Numbered from the stretch's first letter, positions 8,719-17,891 are shown. The stretch is DNA of 64,000 nt from Streptomyces misionensis (GCF_900104815.1 NZ_FNTD01000004.1:3426501-3490500), one strand, 5' to 3'. Made by a program: numbers and translations. Notes: generated by a model not told the origin, from the letters alone.

Positions 8719-8776
8719 CACAATCAAACATAACAGACCACAACCCGACACAGAATCAGTTCATCACAATCAAACA
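8719..8776. promoter_or_regulatory. AT-rich gal control region with 12-bp direct repeats
   Basis: The 176-bp gap between galT and the divergent symporter is far more AT-rich than its surroundings. CACAATCAAACA occurs twice, at 8719-8730 and 8765-8776, 46 bp apart; on the galT strand this reads TGTTTGATTGTG. Known: the S. lividans galP1 promoter is governed by a series of short direct repeats acting as a complex operator. Inference: these copies are the equivalent sites and may also serve the symporter gene. Confidence 0.6.
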
Positions 8777-8860
8777 AAGATCATCACCAGAAGTGTTCAT
8801 TTTCTAAACACAGGGGCGTAGGTTCCGCTCTGATCAGTTCGCGCAACGAAGCGAGTTCAC

Positions 8861-10555
8861 ATGGAAACCCCCACATACGCGCATACGTATCTGGCGGCGG
8901 CCGGGCTACGGCTCCCCACCAACTGGCTTGACTACACGATCCTGGGCATCTACTTCGTCGTCGTGCTCGGGATCGGCTTCGCCGCCCGCCGGTCGGTGAA
9001 GACCAGCCTGGACTTCTTCCTCTCCGGACGCTCGCTGCCCGCCTGGATCACCGGCCTCGCCTTCATCTCGGCGAACCTGGCGGCCACCGAGATCCTCGGC
9101 ATGGCCGCCAACAGCGCCCAGTACGGCGCCTACACCGTGCACTGGTACTGGATCGGCGCCATCCCCGCCATGGTCTTCCTGGGCCTGGTGATGATGCCCT
9201 TCTACTACGGCAGCAAGGTCCGCTCGGTCCCCGAGTTCCTGCTGCTGCGCTTCGACAAGGCAGCCCACCTGCTCAGTTCGATCCTGTTCGCGTTCGCCGC
9301 CATCCTGATCGCCGGAGTCAACCTCTACGCCCTCGCGATCGTGGTCGAGGCGCTGCTGGGCTGGCCGCAGTGGGTGGCCATCGTGGTCGCCGGCGCCTTC
9401 GTGCTGGCGTACATCACCCTGGGCGGTCTCTCCTCGGCGATCTACAACGAAGTGCTCCAGTTCTTCGTGATCCTCGCCGCGCTCATCCCCATCACGATCC
9501 TCGGCCTGCGCAAGGTCGGCGGCTGGGGCGGGCTCACCGACAAGCTCAGCGCGACCCACGGCCACAACTTCACCACCGCGTGGGGCGGCACCGGGATCGG
9601 CAGCGGCAACCCGCTCGGCGCCAACTGGCTGACCATCGTCCTCGGCCTCGGCTTCGTGCTGTCCTTCGGCTACTGGACCACCAACTTCGCCGAGGTGCAG
9701 CGCGCCCTGTCCGCGAAGAACCTCTCCGCCGGACGGCGCACCCCGCTGATCGCCGCCTACCCGAAGATCTTCATCGTCTTCCTGGTGATGATCCCGGGCC
9801 TGGTCGCCGCCGCGCTCGTGCCCAAGATCGGCACCAGCGGCTCGGGCCTGCAGTACAACGACGCCATCCCCTACCTGATGCAGGAGCTGCTGCCCAACGG
9901 CGTGCTCGGCATCGCGGTCACCGGTCTGCTCGCCGCGTTCATGGCCGGCATGGCGGCCAACGTGTCGTCCTTCAACACCGTGTTCACCACCGACATCTGG
10001 GCCAAGTACGTGGTGCGCGGTCGGGAGGACGCGTACTACGTCCGGTTCGGCCGGTGGATCACCGTGATCGGTGTCTGCGCGTCCGTGGGCACGGCGTTCC
10101 TCGCGTCGTCGTTCTCGAACATCATGTCCTACCTCCAGACGCTGTTCTCGTTCTTCAACGTGCCGATGTTCGTCGTCTTCATCATCGGCATGTTCTGGAA
10201 GCGGGCGTCGGTCAAGTCCGGCTTCTGGGGCCTGCTCGCGGGCACCGTCACCGCGATGGTCAACTACTTCGTCCTCTACAAGAAGGGGATCATCTCCATC
10301 CCCACCGACCAGGGCGCCAACTTCGTCTCGGCGATCGCGGGGTTCGTCGCCGGCGCGGTCGTGATGGTCCTGGTGTCGCTGTTCACCAAGCCCAAGCCGG
10401 CCCAGGAACTCCAGGGACTGGTCTACGGCACGCGCTCCCCCGGCATGTCCGAGCCGCCGGCGCCCGGTGACGACGCCTGGTACCGCAGGCCGGCGCTGCT
10501 GGGCTGGGGCGCGGTCGTGCTGGCCGCCGTCTGCTACATCCCGTTCTCGTTCTGA
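8861..10555 (+). CDS. Sodium:solute symporter (SSS family), probable galactose importer
   Basis: A protein of 564 residues with about 14 hydrophobic segments and the SSS family core: LDYTILGIYFVVVLGIGF, SGRSLPAWITGLAFISANL, GLLAAFMAGMAANVSSFNTV (sodium-site region). Length and pattern match SGLT-like sugar symporters. It is divergent from galT across a shared control region, so sodium-coupled galactose uptake is the natural reading; the sugar specificity is an inference from context. The C-terminal tail of about 40 residues is hydrophilic before a last membrane helix. It is followed after 20 bp by a small membrane protein gene. Confidence 0.88.
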   Translation: METPTYAHTYLAAAGLRLPTNWLDYTILGIYFVVVLGIGFAARRSVKTSLDFFLSGRSLPAWITGLAFISANLAATEILGMAANSAQYGAYTVHWYWIGAIPAMVFLGLVMMPFYYGSKVRSVPEFLLLRFDKAAHLLSSILFAFAAILIAGVNLYALAIVVEALLGWPQWVAIVVAGAFVLAYITLGGLSSAIYNEVLQFFVILAALIPITILGLRKVGGWGGLTDKLSATHGHNFTTAWGGTGIGSGNPLGANWLTIVLGLGFVLSFGYWTTNFAEVQRALSAKNLSAGRRTPLIAAYPKIFIVFLVMIPGLVAAALVPKIGTSGSGLQYNDAIPYLMQELLPNGVLGIAVTGLLAAFMAGMAANVSSFNTVFTTDIWAKYVVRGREDAYYVRFGRWITVIGVCASVGTAFLASSFSNIMSYLQTLFSFFNVPMFVVFIIGMFWKRASVKSGFWGLLAGTVTAMVNYFVLYKKGIISIPTDQGANFVSAIAGFVAGAVVMVLVSLFTKPKPAQELQGLVYGTRSPGMSEPPAPGDDAWYRRPALLGWGAVVLAAVCYIPFSF

Positions 10556-10575
10556 CGCGGGAGGATCGAGGGAAC

Positions 10576-10881
10576 ATGTCCGAGAACCCCGAACACCACT
10601 ACACCGAGGGCGATGTCGCGCGGGAGGTCTCCGAACTGGAGACCAAGTCGGCGACCGCGGCCCGCATCTTCGACCTGCGCCGCATCATCGGCGGGCTCTT
10701 CGTGGTCTACGGCGTCATCGTCACCGTCACCGGCCTGACGGACTCGCAGGCCGCGATCGACAAGGCCCAGGGCGTCAACATCAACCTGTGGACCGGGATC
10801 GGGATGCTGGTGCTGGGCGTCTTCTTCCTGGCGTGGCTGAAGCTCAGGCCGACGGCAGCGCCGCAGGAGCAGGAGGAGTAA
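10576..10881 (+). CDS. Small two-helix membrane protein next to the symporter
   Basis: 101 residues starting 20 bp after the symporter stop, with GGGAGG upstream. The first 35 residues are charged and cytoplasmic in style; two hydrophobic segments follow (about residues 38-55 and 72-88), then a Gln/Glu-rich end. No named family is recognised. Tight spacing behind the symporter suggests a partner or stabiliser of the transporter, but nothing in the sequence proves this. Confidence 0.75.
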   Translation: MSENPEHHYTEGDVAREVSELETKSATAARIFDLRRIIGGLFVVYGVIVTVTGLTDSQAAIDKAQGVNINLWTGIGMLVLGVFFLAWLKLRPTAAPQEQEE

Positions 10882-10908
10882 CACCGCACCGGCGCCGCCC
10901 CGCGCCCC

Positions 10909-11586
10909 TCACGGGGTGCGCCGGCCGCCCGCCCGGTCCAGGAGCCCGGTGCGGGCGGCCAGCGCCGCCGCCTCCAGCCGCGAGCCCACCCCCAGCTTCA
11001 TCAGCACCCGCTGGACATGGGTGCGGGCCGTGCTCGGCGCTATGCGCATGCCGGAGGCGATGACCCGGGTGTCCTCGCCGTCGGCGACGCGGACGAGGAC
11101 CTCCACCTCGCGCGGTGTCAGCACGCTCAGCAGCCGCTGGGCCTCGTCGTCCGGCTGGGCGGCGGGGTTCAGCAGTTCCGCGAACGCCTCCTGGAGGAGC
11201 TGGGGCGCCACCGCCGCCTCCCCCGCCCGCGCCTTCAGGAGCGCGCGCTCGACGCCCTCGATCCGCTCGTCGTGCCGTACGTACCCCGACGCCCCGGCCG
11301 CGAACGCCGCGGCGATCCCGCGCGGCGACGGCACCGGGCCGAGCACCACCACCGCCACCTGCGGCCGCTCCCGCTTGATCTTCACCACCGGGTCGAACGC
11401 GCCCGGCTCGGCCGGCGCCGCCGTACCCAGCAGGCACACCTCCGGCGCCCGCGCGATCACCAGGTCCGCGGCGCCCGCGGCGGGCGCGGCCGACGCGAGC
11501 ACCCGGTGCCCGCGCAGTTTCAGCGCCGATGCCAGCGCCTCCGCGAGCAGGCGATGGTCGTCCACGACCATGAGCCGCACCGCCAT
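10909..11586 (-). CDS. Atypical orphan LuxR-type response regulator lacking the phosphoacceptor
   Basis: 225 residues from the ATG at 11586, after a run of G that can serve as ribosome site. The receiver has the acidic pair in LMVVDDHRLLAEAL, but the strand that should carry the phosphorylated Asp reads PEVCLLGTAAPAE, with Gly54 in its place. The Lys of the switch region is replaced in SGYVRHDERIE. The LuxR-type helix-turn-helix is intact, from LTPREVEVLVRVADGE to APSTARTHVQRVLMKLG. It therefore probably works without phosphorylation, perhaps through a ligand or partner. No kinase gene is adjacent; it is convergent with the symporter operon. Confidence 0.82.
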   Translation of the reverse strand: MAVRLMVVDDHRLLAEALASALKLRGHRVLASAAPAAGAADLVIARAPEVCLLGTAAPAEPGAFDPVVKIKRERPQVAVVVLGPVPSPRGIAAAFAAGASGYVRHDERIEGVERALLKARAGEAAVAPQLLQEAFAELLNPAAQPDDEAQRLLSVLTPREVEVLVRVADGEDTRVIASGMRIAPSTARTHVQRVLMKLGVGSRLEAAALAARTGLLDRAGGRRTP

Positions 11587-11799
11587 AGAGCAACCCCCCA
11601 GTCCCGCCCATGGATGCCCCACTATGGACGCCCACCGGCCCGTTGGACAGAGGGCCCCCCGGCACCCCGCCCCTTCATCTCCCGGAAGCTACACGCTCGT
11701 TCGGCGCGGCGCTGCCCCTGGAGAGCAGAAGTGCCCCGGATCGATTACATCCGGGGCACCGCTCACCGCCACACCCGTTCGGGTGGTTGTCGGCGGGGG

Positions 11800-13662
11800 T
11801 CAGCCGTCCGTGCCGAAGGCCAGCGCCAGGTACTGCCGGTCGTCCCCCGGGTCCGCCTTGTCCACGAAGACGTCGGACATGTACAGCCGGCCGTGCCCGA
11901 AGAGGATCTCCGCGTAGTCCGGCAGCATGCTGCTCTCCGCGCGCCGCACGCTCTCCTGCGCCGGGTTCTCCAGGAGCTTGGTCTCCTTGAAGGTGGCGCC
12001 GTCGATGCTGACGACCTGTCCGCCCTTGTCGTACGGCGGCTTCTTGTAGGCGAGCAGAGCGCCGCCGTCCATGCGCAGCGGGGACAGCAGGTAGCCGTCC
12101 CCGGCCTCGGCGCGCTGGCCGGTGGGCTTGCCGGTGGCCAGGTCGAAGGCGGCGATCTCGTTGGTGGTGCTGTAGGCGCCGCTGCCGTCGTGCTCCTCGG
12201 TCGGCACGTACAGCTTGCCGTTGCCGACGGCGATCTCCTTGCAGTCCTCGATCCGGGTGATGCCGTCGCAGCGGCCGCCGTAGGTCTTGCCGGGCGCGGA
12301 GATCCGGGCGAGTAGCTTGCCGGTCTTGTTGTCGATGGAGAAGTAGTCCGAGATGCCGCTGCCGTCGCCCGCGCTGTCGCCGACGTCGGCGGCCACCACC
12401 AGCGGGTCGGTGGAGACCACCGAGGCGTACTCGATGCCCGGGTCCATCCGGTACTCGGAGATCACCTTCCCGGACTCCGGGTCGATGGTCTGGATCGACA
12501 GCCGGGTGTTGTCGGAGTCGCCGCAGCTGCGCACCGCGACCAGTTTCGCGCCGCCGCCGTAGCCCGCGTCGTAGCAGTCCTCGGCCGGCTTCGGCTGCCA
12601 CAGCGGCTTGCCGGAGTCGATGTCGAAGGCGGCGCCGCCGTTGCTGTCGCCGAGCGCGACGGTGTGCTGGGCGACCGTCACGTTCTGGTAGTTGACCGGG
12701 TAGTCACCGGACTTGACGGTGCGCGTCCACAGCTGCTTGCCCGTGTCGAGGTCGATCGCGGCGATGTCGGTGCAGCCGTCGTACTTCTTGTTCGTCGGCT
12801 GGTACGTGATCGCGGTCTTGTCGTCGTCGGTCATGTGCCGGCTGGCCGCGCAGACCGGGCCGGGCAGCTTGACCGTCCACAGCTTGCCGCCCTTGACCGG
12901 GTCGTAGCCGACGATCTCGTTCACGCCGGTCTTGGCGTACACCTTGTCGGTCAGCCAGGAACCCGAGGTGCTGACGGTGTCCTGGACGGTGGGCGTCGGC
13001 ACCTGGAAGAGGACCTTGGCCGCGGTGTTCGCCGGTGCCTTCTCACTGCCGCCGGTGGTGCCGCCGGATCCCTTGTCCCGGCCGCCGGAGGTGCCGCCGG
13101 AGGAGGCGGTGTCCTGCTTCTTGCCGTCGTCACCGGAGACGGCGTACACGATGCCGCCGACGACGATCAGCGCGATGACGACGACCGCCGCGATGACGAT
13201 GTACAGCACGGTGTTGTTCCGCTTGCCGCCCGGGCCGCCCTGCGGGTGCATCGGCATGGTCGGGGGCTGGCCCGGATAGCCGTAGCCCGGCTGCGGCGGC
13301 CCCTGCGTGGGCTGGGTGGGCATGGCGTACGGGTTCTGCGGCTGCGCCCCGTACGGGGCGGCGGGCTGCTGCCCGTACGGGTTCGGGGGCGCGGCGGGGT
13401 AGCCGTAGCCCGGCTGGGGCTGCGGCGGCTGGGCGGGCCCCGGGTAGCCGTACCCGGGCTGCGGCTGCTGCGGGGGCAGGGGCGGCTGGGGCCCCGCGGG
13501 CGGCGGGGCCGGGGCGCCCTGCGGGGGCTGCGGGACCGGCGGGGCCGGGGGTGCCGGCGGGGTCGGCGGGCCGAAGCCGCCCGGCTGCGGGGGCTGGTTC
13601 GGGGGCTGGTTCGGGGGCTGGTTCGGCGGCTGGTTCGGCGGGGGCGGAGGCGGCTGGGTCAT
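11800..13662 (-). CDS. Membrane-anchored PQQ-type beta-propeller protein with Pro/Gln/Tyr-rich tail (copy 1)
   Basis: 620 residues. Residues 1-146 are low-complexity, with repeats of NQPP and GYGYP; one hydrophobic helix follows at about 151-176, then a Ser/Thr/Gly-rich linker. From about 215 on there are repeated units of the DxxTGKxLW type (KGGKLWTVKLPG, LDTGKQLWTRTV, IDSGKPLWQPK), the hallmark of PQQ/BamB-like eight-bladed propellers. The expected topology is tail inside, propeller outside. No catalytic site is evident, so it is a binding or scaffold protein of unknown function. Four Cys in the propeller could form extracellular disulfides. It lies 64 bp downstream of a paralogue in the same direction. 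Confidence 0.78.
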   Translation of the reverse strand: MTQPPPPPPNQPPNQPPNQPPNQPPQPGGFGPPTPPAPPAPPVPQPPQGAPAPPPAGPQPPLPPQQPQPGYGYPGPAQPPQPQPGYGYPAAPPNPYGQQPAAPYGAQPQNPYAMPTQPTQGPPQPGYGYPGQPPTMPMHPQGGPGGKRNNTVLYIVIAAVVVIALIVVGGIVYAVSGDDGKKQDTASSGGTSGGRDKGSGGTTGGSEKAPANTAAKVLFQVPTPTVQDTVSTSGSWLTDKVYAKTGVNEIVGYDPVKGGKLWTVKLPGPVCAASRHMTDDDKTAITYQPTNKKYDGCTDIAAIDLDTGKQLWTRTVKSGDYPVNYQNVTVAQHTVALGDSNGGAAFDIDSGKPLWQPKPAEDCYDAGYGGGAKLVAVRSCGDSDNTRLSIQTIDPESGKVISEYRMDPGIEYASVVSTDPLVVAADVGDSAGDGSGISDYFSIDNKTGKLLARISAPGKTYGGRCDGITRIEDCKEIAVGNGKLYVPTEEHDGSGAYSTTNEIAAFDLATGKPTGQRAEAGDGYLLSPLRMDGGALLAYKKPPYDKGGQVVSIDGATFKETKLLENPAQESVRRAESSMLPDYAEILFGHGRLYMSDVFVDKADPGDDRQYLALAFGTDG

Positions 13663-13726
13663 GACTCGGGTACCTCGGGGACACTCGGAAGGCCGGACGG
13701 CGGACGGAACGGGAGGCGGGCCGGGC

Positions 13727-15658
13727 TCAGTTGCCGAAGGCCATGATCAGCTTCTCCTTCGCCTGGTCGCTGCCGTTCAGCCGGCCGGCCGAGATGACGA
13801 ACCGCCCGTCGGACCAGTCCACGACGCCGTCGTAGAAGGTGTCCTCGATCTGCGCGGTGCCCCGCGGGTTCTGCAGCAGCTTCGTGGTGGTGTGCGAGGC
13901 GCCGGTGGTCGGGATCGACACGACCTGCCCGCCCGCGTCGTACGACGGCTGCACGTACGCGATGAGCTTGCCGCCCTCGGTCCGCATCGGGGACATCGGC
14001 TCGTCCGCGGGGGACTTGGCCCGCCACTTCGCCTTGCCGTCGGCGAGGCTGATCGCCACGATCTCGTTGGCGCTCGCGGTCGTGCTCGTGGGCAGGTAGA
14101 GCGTGTCGGCGTCGGCCGCGACACCCCGGCAGCCCTGAAGATCACGGGCGAGGATCGCCCAGCCGCAGGTGGGGGCGAACTTCTCGTCCACCTTGACCTC
14201 GGAGCGGAACCTGCCGTCCTTGGTGAAGGTGGAGATGTTCCACGTCTTCTTGCTCTCGTTGGTCAGATAGACGACCAGCGGGTCCATCGAGTACACCCGG
14301 CTGGCCTGCCAGCCCTTCTTGACCGGCTGGGTCCACTTCACCTTGCCGGTGGCCGGGTCGAGTTCCTGGATCTCGTCGTGCTCGGTGCCGGTGCCGGCGC
14401 CGCAGGACGCCACCTGGACCAGCCGGCCGGAGCCGCCCGCGAAGGCGGTCGGGAAGCAGGAGTCGCCGTAGCGCTTCTTGTCGTACAGCTTCTTGCCGCT
14501 GTCGATGGCGTACGCCGTGCCCGACTCCGAGCGGCCGACCATCAACGTGCCGCCGCTGACGCTGAGTTCGATGTTGAGCGCGCTGTCGAAGAGCCCGCCG
14601 TCGGCGACCTGGCCGCTCCAGCCCTTCTTGCCGGTGCGCAGGTCGAGCTGCTGGAGCCGGTTGCACTTGGCGTTGTCGCCGGGGCCGCTCATGTACGCCA
14701 CGACGACCTTGTCGTCCGCCGACTTCTGCGGGGTGACCGAGCAGATCTTCTGCGGGAGGTCGACGGGGCCCCACGGGGAGCCGCCGTTGTCCGCGTCGTA
14801 CGCGAAGACCTGCTTGTACGCCGCCTTCACCACGGTGTTGCCGGCGATCCACATGCCGGGTGCGTCGGCACCCCCGCCCGGGGCGTCCGGCGCCGGCTTG
14901 TACCAGAGCACCTTGGCCTCGCCGGGCGCGCGGCCCTCGTTGAGGTTCTCCGGGTCTTCCCCGCCGGAGGTGGAGGAGGACGGCGAGGGATCACCGGACG
15001 CGGCCGGTCCGGTGCTGCCGTGTCCGGCCACGGGCTTCTTGTCACCGTCGCCGCCGCTGGTGACGGCGTAGACGGTGCCGCCTATGAGGGCCAGCGCGGC
15101 CACCGCCGCGCCGACGATCAGCGCCGTCTTCTTCCTGCCCGCGCCGCCGCCCTGCCCCGGGAAGGGGGCACCGGGAGCGGTGCCGGGGGCGCCCGGGTAC
15201 GGCGGCTGCTGCGGATACCCGTAACCGGGCTGCGGCTGCTGCGCGTAGGGGCCCGGCTGCTGGGGCTGCTGCGGGTGGCCGTAGGGGCCGGGAGCCGTCG
15301 GGGCGCCGTAGGGGCCGGGAGCCGCGGGGGCACCGTAGGGGCCGGCCGTCGGGGTGCCGTAGGGGCCCGGGGCGCCGGGGGTGTTGTACGGGCCGGGTTG
15401 CTGCGGGTGGCCGTAGCCGGGCTGCGGCGGGGCCTGGGGCGGCGCGGGCGGGGCCGCGGGGGCGGCCGGCGGGGGCGCGGACGGCTTGTCGAGCATCGTC
15501 GGCGGCGGAGCGGCCGGTTGCGGCGGGGCCGGTGTGCCGCCCTGCGGAGGCTGTCCGGAAGCCCCCGGGTCTCCGGGTTCTCGCGGATCTCTCGGATCTC
15601 TCGGGTCCCGCGGTGCTCCGAAGCCGCCGTCGGGCGACTGGTCGGGCGGCTGAGTCAT
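13727..15658 (-). CDS. Membrane-anchored PQQ-type beta-propeller protein with Pro/Gly/Tyr-rich tail (copy 2)
   Basis: 643 residues, same architecture as the next gene downstream: a tail of about 175 residues with APGPYG and GYGYPQ repeats and an Asp-Pro-Arg run near residue 20, a membrane helix at about 179-199, then a Gly/Ser linker and a propeller with DLRTGKKGWSGQV, IDSGKKLYDKK and DPATGKVKWTQPV. The two genes look like an old tandem duplication; the propellers have diverged while the tail composition is kept. Function unknown; a cell-envelope binding role is likely. GGGGAAG upstream of the ATG supports the start. Confidence 0.78.
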   Translation of the reverse strand: MTQPPDQSPDGGFGAPRDPRDPRDPREPGDPGASGQPPQGGTPAPPQPAAPPPTMLDKPSAPPPAAPAAPPAPPQAPPQPGYGHPQQPGPYNTPGAPGPYGTPTAGPYGAPAAPGPYGAPTAPGPYGHPQQPQQPGPYAQQPQPGYGYPQQPPYPGAPGTAPGAPFPGQGGGAGRKKTALIVGAAVAALALIGGTVYAVTSGGDGDKKPVAGHGSTGPAASGDPSPSSSTSGGEDPENLNEGRAPGEAKVLWYKPAPDAPGGGADAPGMWIAGNTVVKAAYKQVFAYDADNGGSPWGPVDLPQKICSVTPQKSADDKVVVAYMSGPGDNAKCNRLQQLDLRTGKKGWSGQVADGGLFDSALNIELSVSGGTLMVGRSESGTAYAIDSGKKLYDKKRYGDSCFPTAFAGGSGRLVQVASCGAGTGTEHDEIQELDPATGKVKWTQPVKKGWQASRVYSMDPLVVYLTNESKKTWNISTFTKDGRFRSEVKVDEKFAPTCGWAILARDLQGCRGVAADADTLYLPTSTTASANEIVAISLADGKAKWRAKSPADEPMSPMRTEGGKLIAYVQPSYDAGGQVVSIPTTGASHTTTKLLQNPRGTAQIEDTFYDGVVDWSDGRFVISAGRLNGSDQAKEKLIMAFGN

Positions 15659-15778
15659 CAGCGCTCTTCCCCCTCGTTCACTGATTTTTAGCCACGCCCT
15701 GAGGTTCTCGACGGACCCAAGGTCGTTGTGCAGACGGTTCTCAGACGCATCTTTCTATCACCCGGTGCGGACAGCGGA

Positions 15779-15821
15779 ACGGGCCGGATCGCTCCCTGTT
15801 CCCAAGGGAGAACCGGCCCGT
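15779..15821 (-). terminator. Nested hairpin terminator behind the ABC-F gene
   Basis: The outer arms ACGGGCCGG (15779-15787) and CCGGCCCGT (15813-15821) are perfectly complementary. An inner hairpin of CTCCCT and AGGGAG sits between them. It lies 97 bp past the ABC-F stop. There is no T-run, which is usual in GC-rich actinobacteria. Confidence 0.7.
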
Positions 15822-15917
15822 GATGCCGCCGTTACGCGCCTTCACGCCCCCTTCACGGGGCGCACGCGCCACCCCCCGCACGCCGTCCGGGGCGCTGGCC
15901 GATTCACGGCGGGCGCG

Positions 15918-17726
15918 CTACGCGTCCTCCGCCAGTTCCAGCCAGCGCAGCTCCAGTTCCTCGCGCTCACCGGCGAGTTCCCGCAACCGGGCGTCGAGTT
16001 CGGCCACCTTCGCGAAGTCGGTGGCGTGCTCGGCGATCTGGGCGTGCAGCTTGGTCTCCTTCTCGGAGACCTTGTCCAACTGCCGCTCGATCTTCTGGAG
16101 TTCCTTCTTGGCGGCGCGCTGGTCGGCGGCGCTCTTCTCGGTGGTGGCCGGCTTGGGCGCCGAGGCGGCGCTCTGCTGGGCGACCGCCTCCTCCATCTGC
16201 CGGCGCCGCTCCAGGTACTCGTCGATGCCGCGCGGCAGCATCCGCAGGGTGCCGTCGCCGAGCAGGGCGAACACCCGGTCCGTGGTGCGCTCCACGAAGA
16301 ACCGGTCGTGGGAGATGACGATCATCGAGCCGGGCCAGCCGTCGAGGACGTCCTCCAGCTGGGTCAGGGTCTCGATGTCGAGGTCGTTGGTGGGCTCGTC
16401 CAGGAAGAGCACGTTGGGCTCGTCCATCAGCAGCCGCAGCAGCTGGAGCCGGCGCCGCTCACCGCCGGAGAGGTCGCCGACCGGCGTCCACTGCTTCTCC
16501 TTGTTGAACCCGAAGGTCTCGCACAGCTGCCCGGCGGTCATCTCGCGCCCCTTGCCGAGGTCGACGCGCTCGCGGACCCGCTGCACGGCCTCCAGCACCC
16601 GCCAGGTGGGGTCGAGTTCGGCGACCTCCTGGGAGAGGTAGGCGAGCTTGACCGTCCGGCCGACGTTGATCCGGCCGCCGGCCGGCTGCTCCTCGCCCTC
16701 GCTGCGGGCGGCGGCGGCCATGGCGCGCAGCAGCGAGGTCTTGCCGGCGCCGTTGACGCCGACCAGGCCGATCCGGTCGCCGGGGCCGAGCTGCCAGGTC
16801 ACGTGCTTGAGCAGCACCTTCGGCCCGGCCTGGACGGTGATGTCCTCCAGGTCGAAGACCGTCTTGCCGAGGCGGGAGGAGGCGAACTTCATCAGCTCGC
16901 TGCTGTCGCGGGGCGGCGGCACGTCGGCGATCAGCTCGTTGGCGGCCTCCACCCGGAAGCGGGGCTTGGAGGTGCGGGCGGGGGCGCCTCGGCGCAGCCA
17001 GGCCAGCTCCTTGCGGATCAGGTTCTGCCGCTTGACCTCTTCGGTGGCGGCGATCCGCTCGCGCTCGGCGCGGGCGAAGACGTAGTCGGAGTAGCCGCCC
17101 TCGTACTCGTACACGTCGCCGCGCTGCACGTCCCACATGCGGGTGCAGACCTGGTCCAGGAACCACCGGTCGTGGGTCACGCAGACCAGGGCCGAGCGGC
17201 GGTTTGGGAGGTGCCGGGCGAGCCAGGCGATGCCCTCGACGTCGAGGTGGTTGGTGGGCTCGTCCAGGACGATCAGGTCCTGTTCCTCGATGAGCAGCTT
17301 GGCCAGCGCGATCCGGCGCCGCTCGCCGCCGGACAGCGGGCCGATGACGGTGTCCAGGCCCTTGGGGAAGCCCGGCAGGTCGAGGCCGCCGAACAGGCCG
17401 GTCAGCACGTCCCGGACCTTGGCGTTGCCGGCCCACTCGTGGTCGGCCATGTCGCCGATGACCTCGTGGCGGACGGTGGCGGCGGGGTCGAGGGAGTCGT
17501 GCTGGGTGAGCACGCCGAGCCGCAGCCCGCCGGAGTGGGTGACCCGCCCGGTGTCGGCCTCCTCCAGCTTGGCGAGCATCCGGATCAGGGTGGTCTTGCC
17601 GTCGCCGTTGCGTCCGACGACCCCGATCCGGTCCCCCTCCGACACACCGAGCGAGACGCCGTCCAGCAGGGCACGGGTGCCGTAGACCTTGCTGACGTTC
17701 TCGACATTGACCAGGTTGACGGCCAT
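15918..17726 (-). CDS. ABC-F family ATPase (Uup/EttA-like translation factor)
   Basis: 602 residues with two nucleotide-binding domains and no membrane segment. Domain 1 has GRNGDGKTTL, LSGGERRRIALA and LIVLDEPTNHLD; domain 2 has GVNGAGKTSL, LSGGERRRLQLL and VLFLDEPTNDLD. The linker between them is basic and helical, and a C-terminal coiled coil of about 90 residues (AKKELQKIERQLDKVSEKET) resembles Uup. ABC-F proteins act at the ribosomal E site to relieve stalling or protect from antibiotics. The start at 17726 follows AGGAG; a longer in-frame start is disfavoured. Housekeeping role more likely than resistance, given the conserved neighbours. Confidence 0.87.
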   Translation of the reverse strand: MAVNLVNVENVSKVYGTRALLDGVSLGVSEGDRIGVVGRNGDGKTTLIRMLAKLEEADTGRVTHSGGLRLGVLTQHDSLDPAATVRHEVIGDMADHEWAGNAKVRDVLTGLFGGLDLPGFPKGLDTVIGPLSGGERRRIALAKLLIEEQDLIVLDEPTNHLDVEGIAWLARHLPNRRSALVCVTHDRWFLDQVCTRMWDVQRGDVYEYEGGYSDYVFARAERERIAATEEVKRQNLIRKELAWLRRGAPARTSKPRFRVEAANELIADVPPPRDSSELMKFASSRLGKTVFDLEDITVQAGPKVLLKHVTWQLGPGDRIGLVGVNGAGKTSLLRAMAAAARSEGEEQPAGGRINVGRTVKLAYLSQEVAELDPTWRVLEAVQRVRERVDLGKGREMTAGQLCETFGFNKEKQWTPVGDLSGGERRRLQLLRLLMDEPNVLFLDEPTNDLDIETLTQLEDVLDGWPGSMIVISHDRFFVERTTDRVFALLGDGTLRMLPRGIDEYLERRRQMEEAVAQQSAASAPKPATTEKSAADQRAAKKELQKIERQLDKVSEKETKLHAQIAEHATDFAKVAELDARLRELAGEREELELRWLELAEDA

Positions 17727-17891
17727 TTCACTCCTGCGCACGGGGCTGTATCCACTCGCGGCTCCGCCGCGTGGGTCAGCCTTCTAGCGTAGGCCCTCCG
17801 GGGTGGATGGTGACGCGCGAGGGGATCGTCACGCTTTGTGATGATCCGATCGGGAGCGGGCGCCCGTCGCGGAGGACGCCGGCCGCGGGGG

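Noticed and set aside
13588..13640. Short tandem repeats resembling a CRISPR or minisatellite
   Set aside because: They are in-frame codons for NQPP repeats of the propeller protein tail; there are no spacers.
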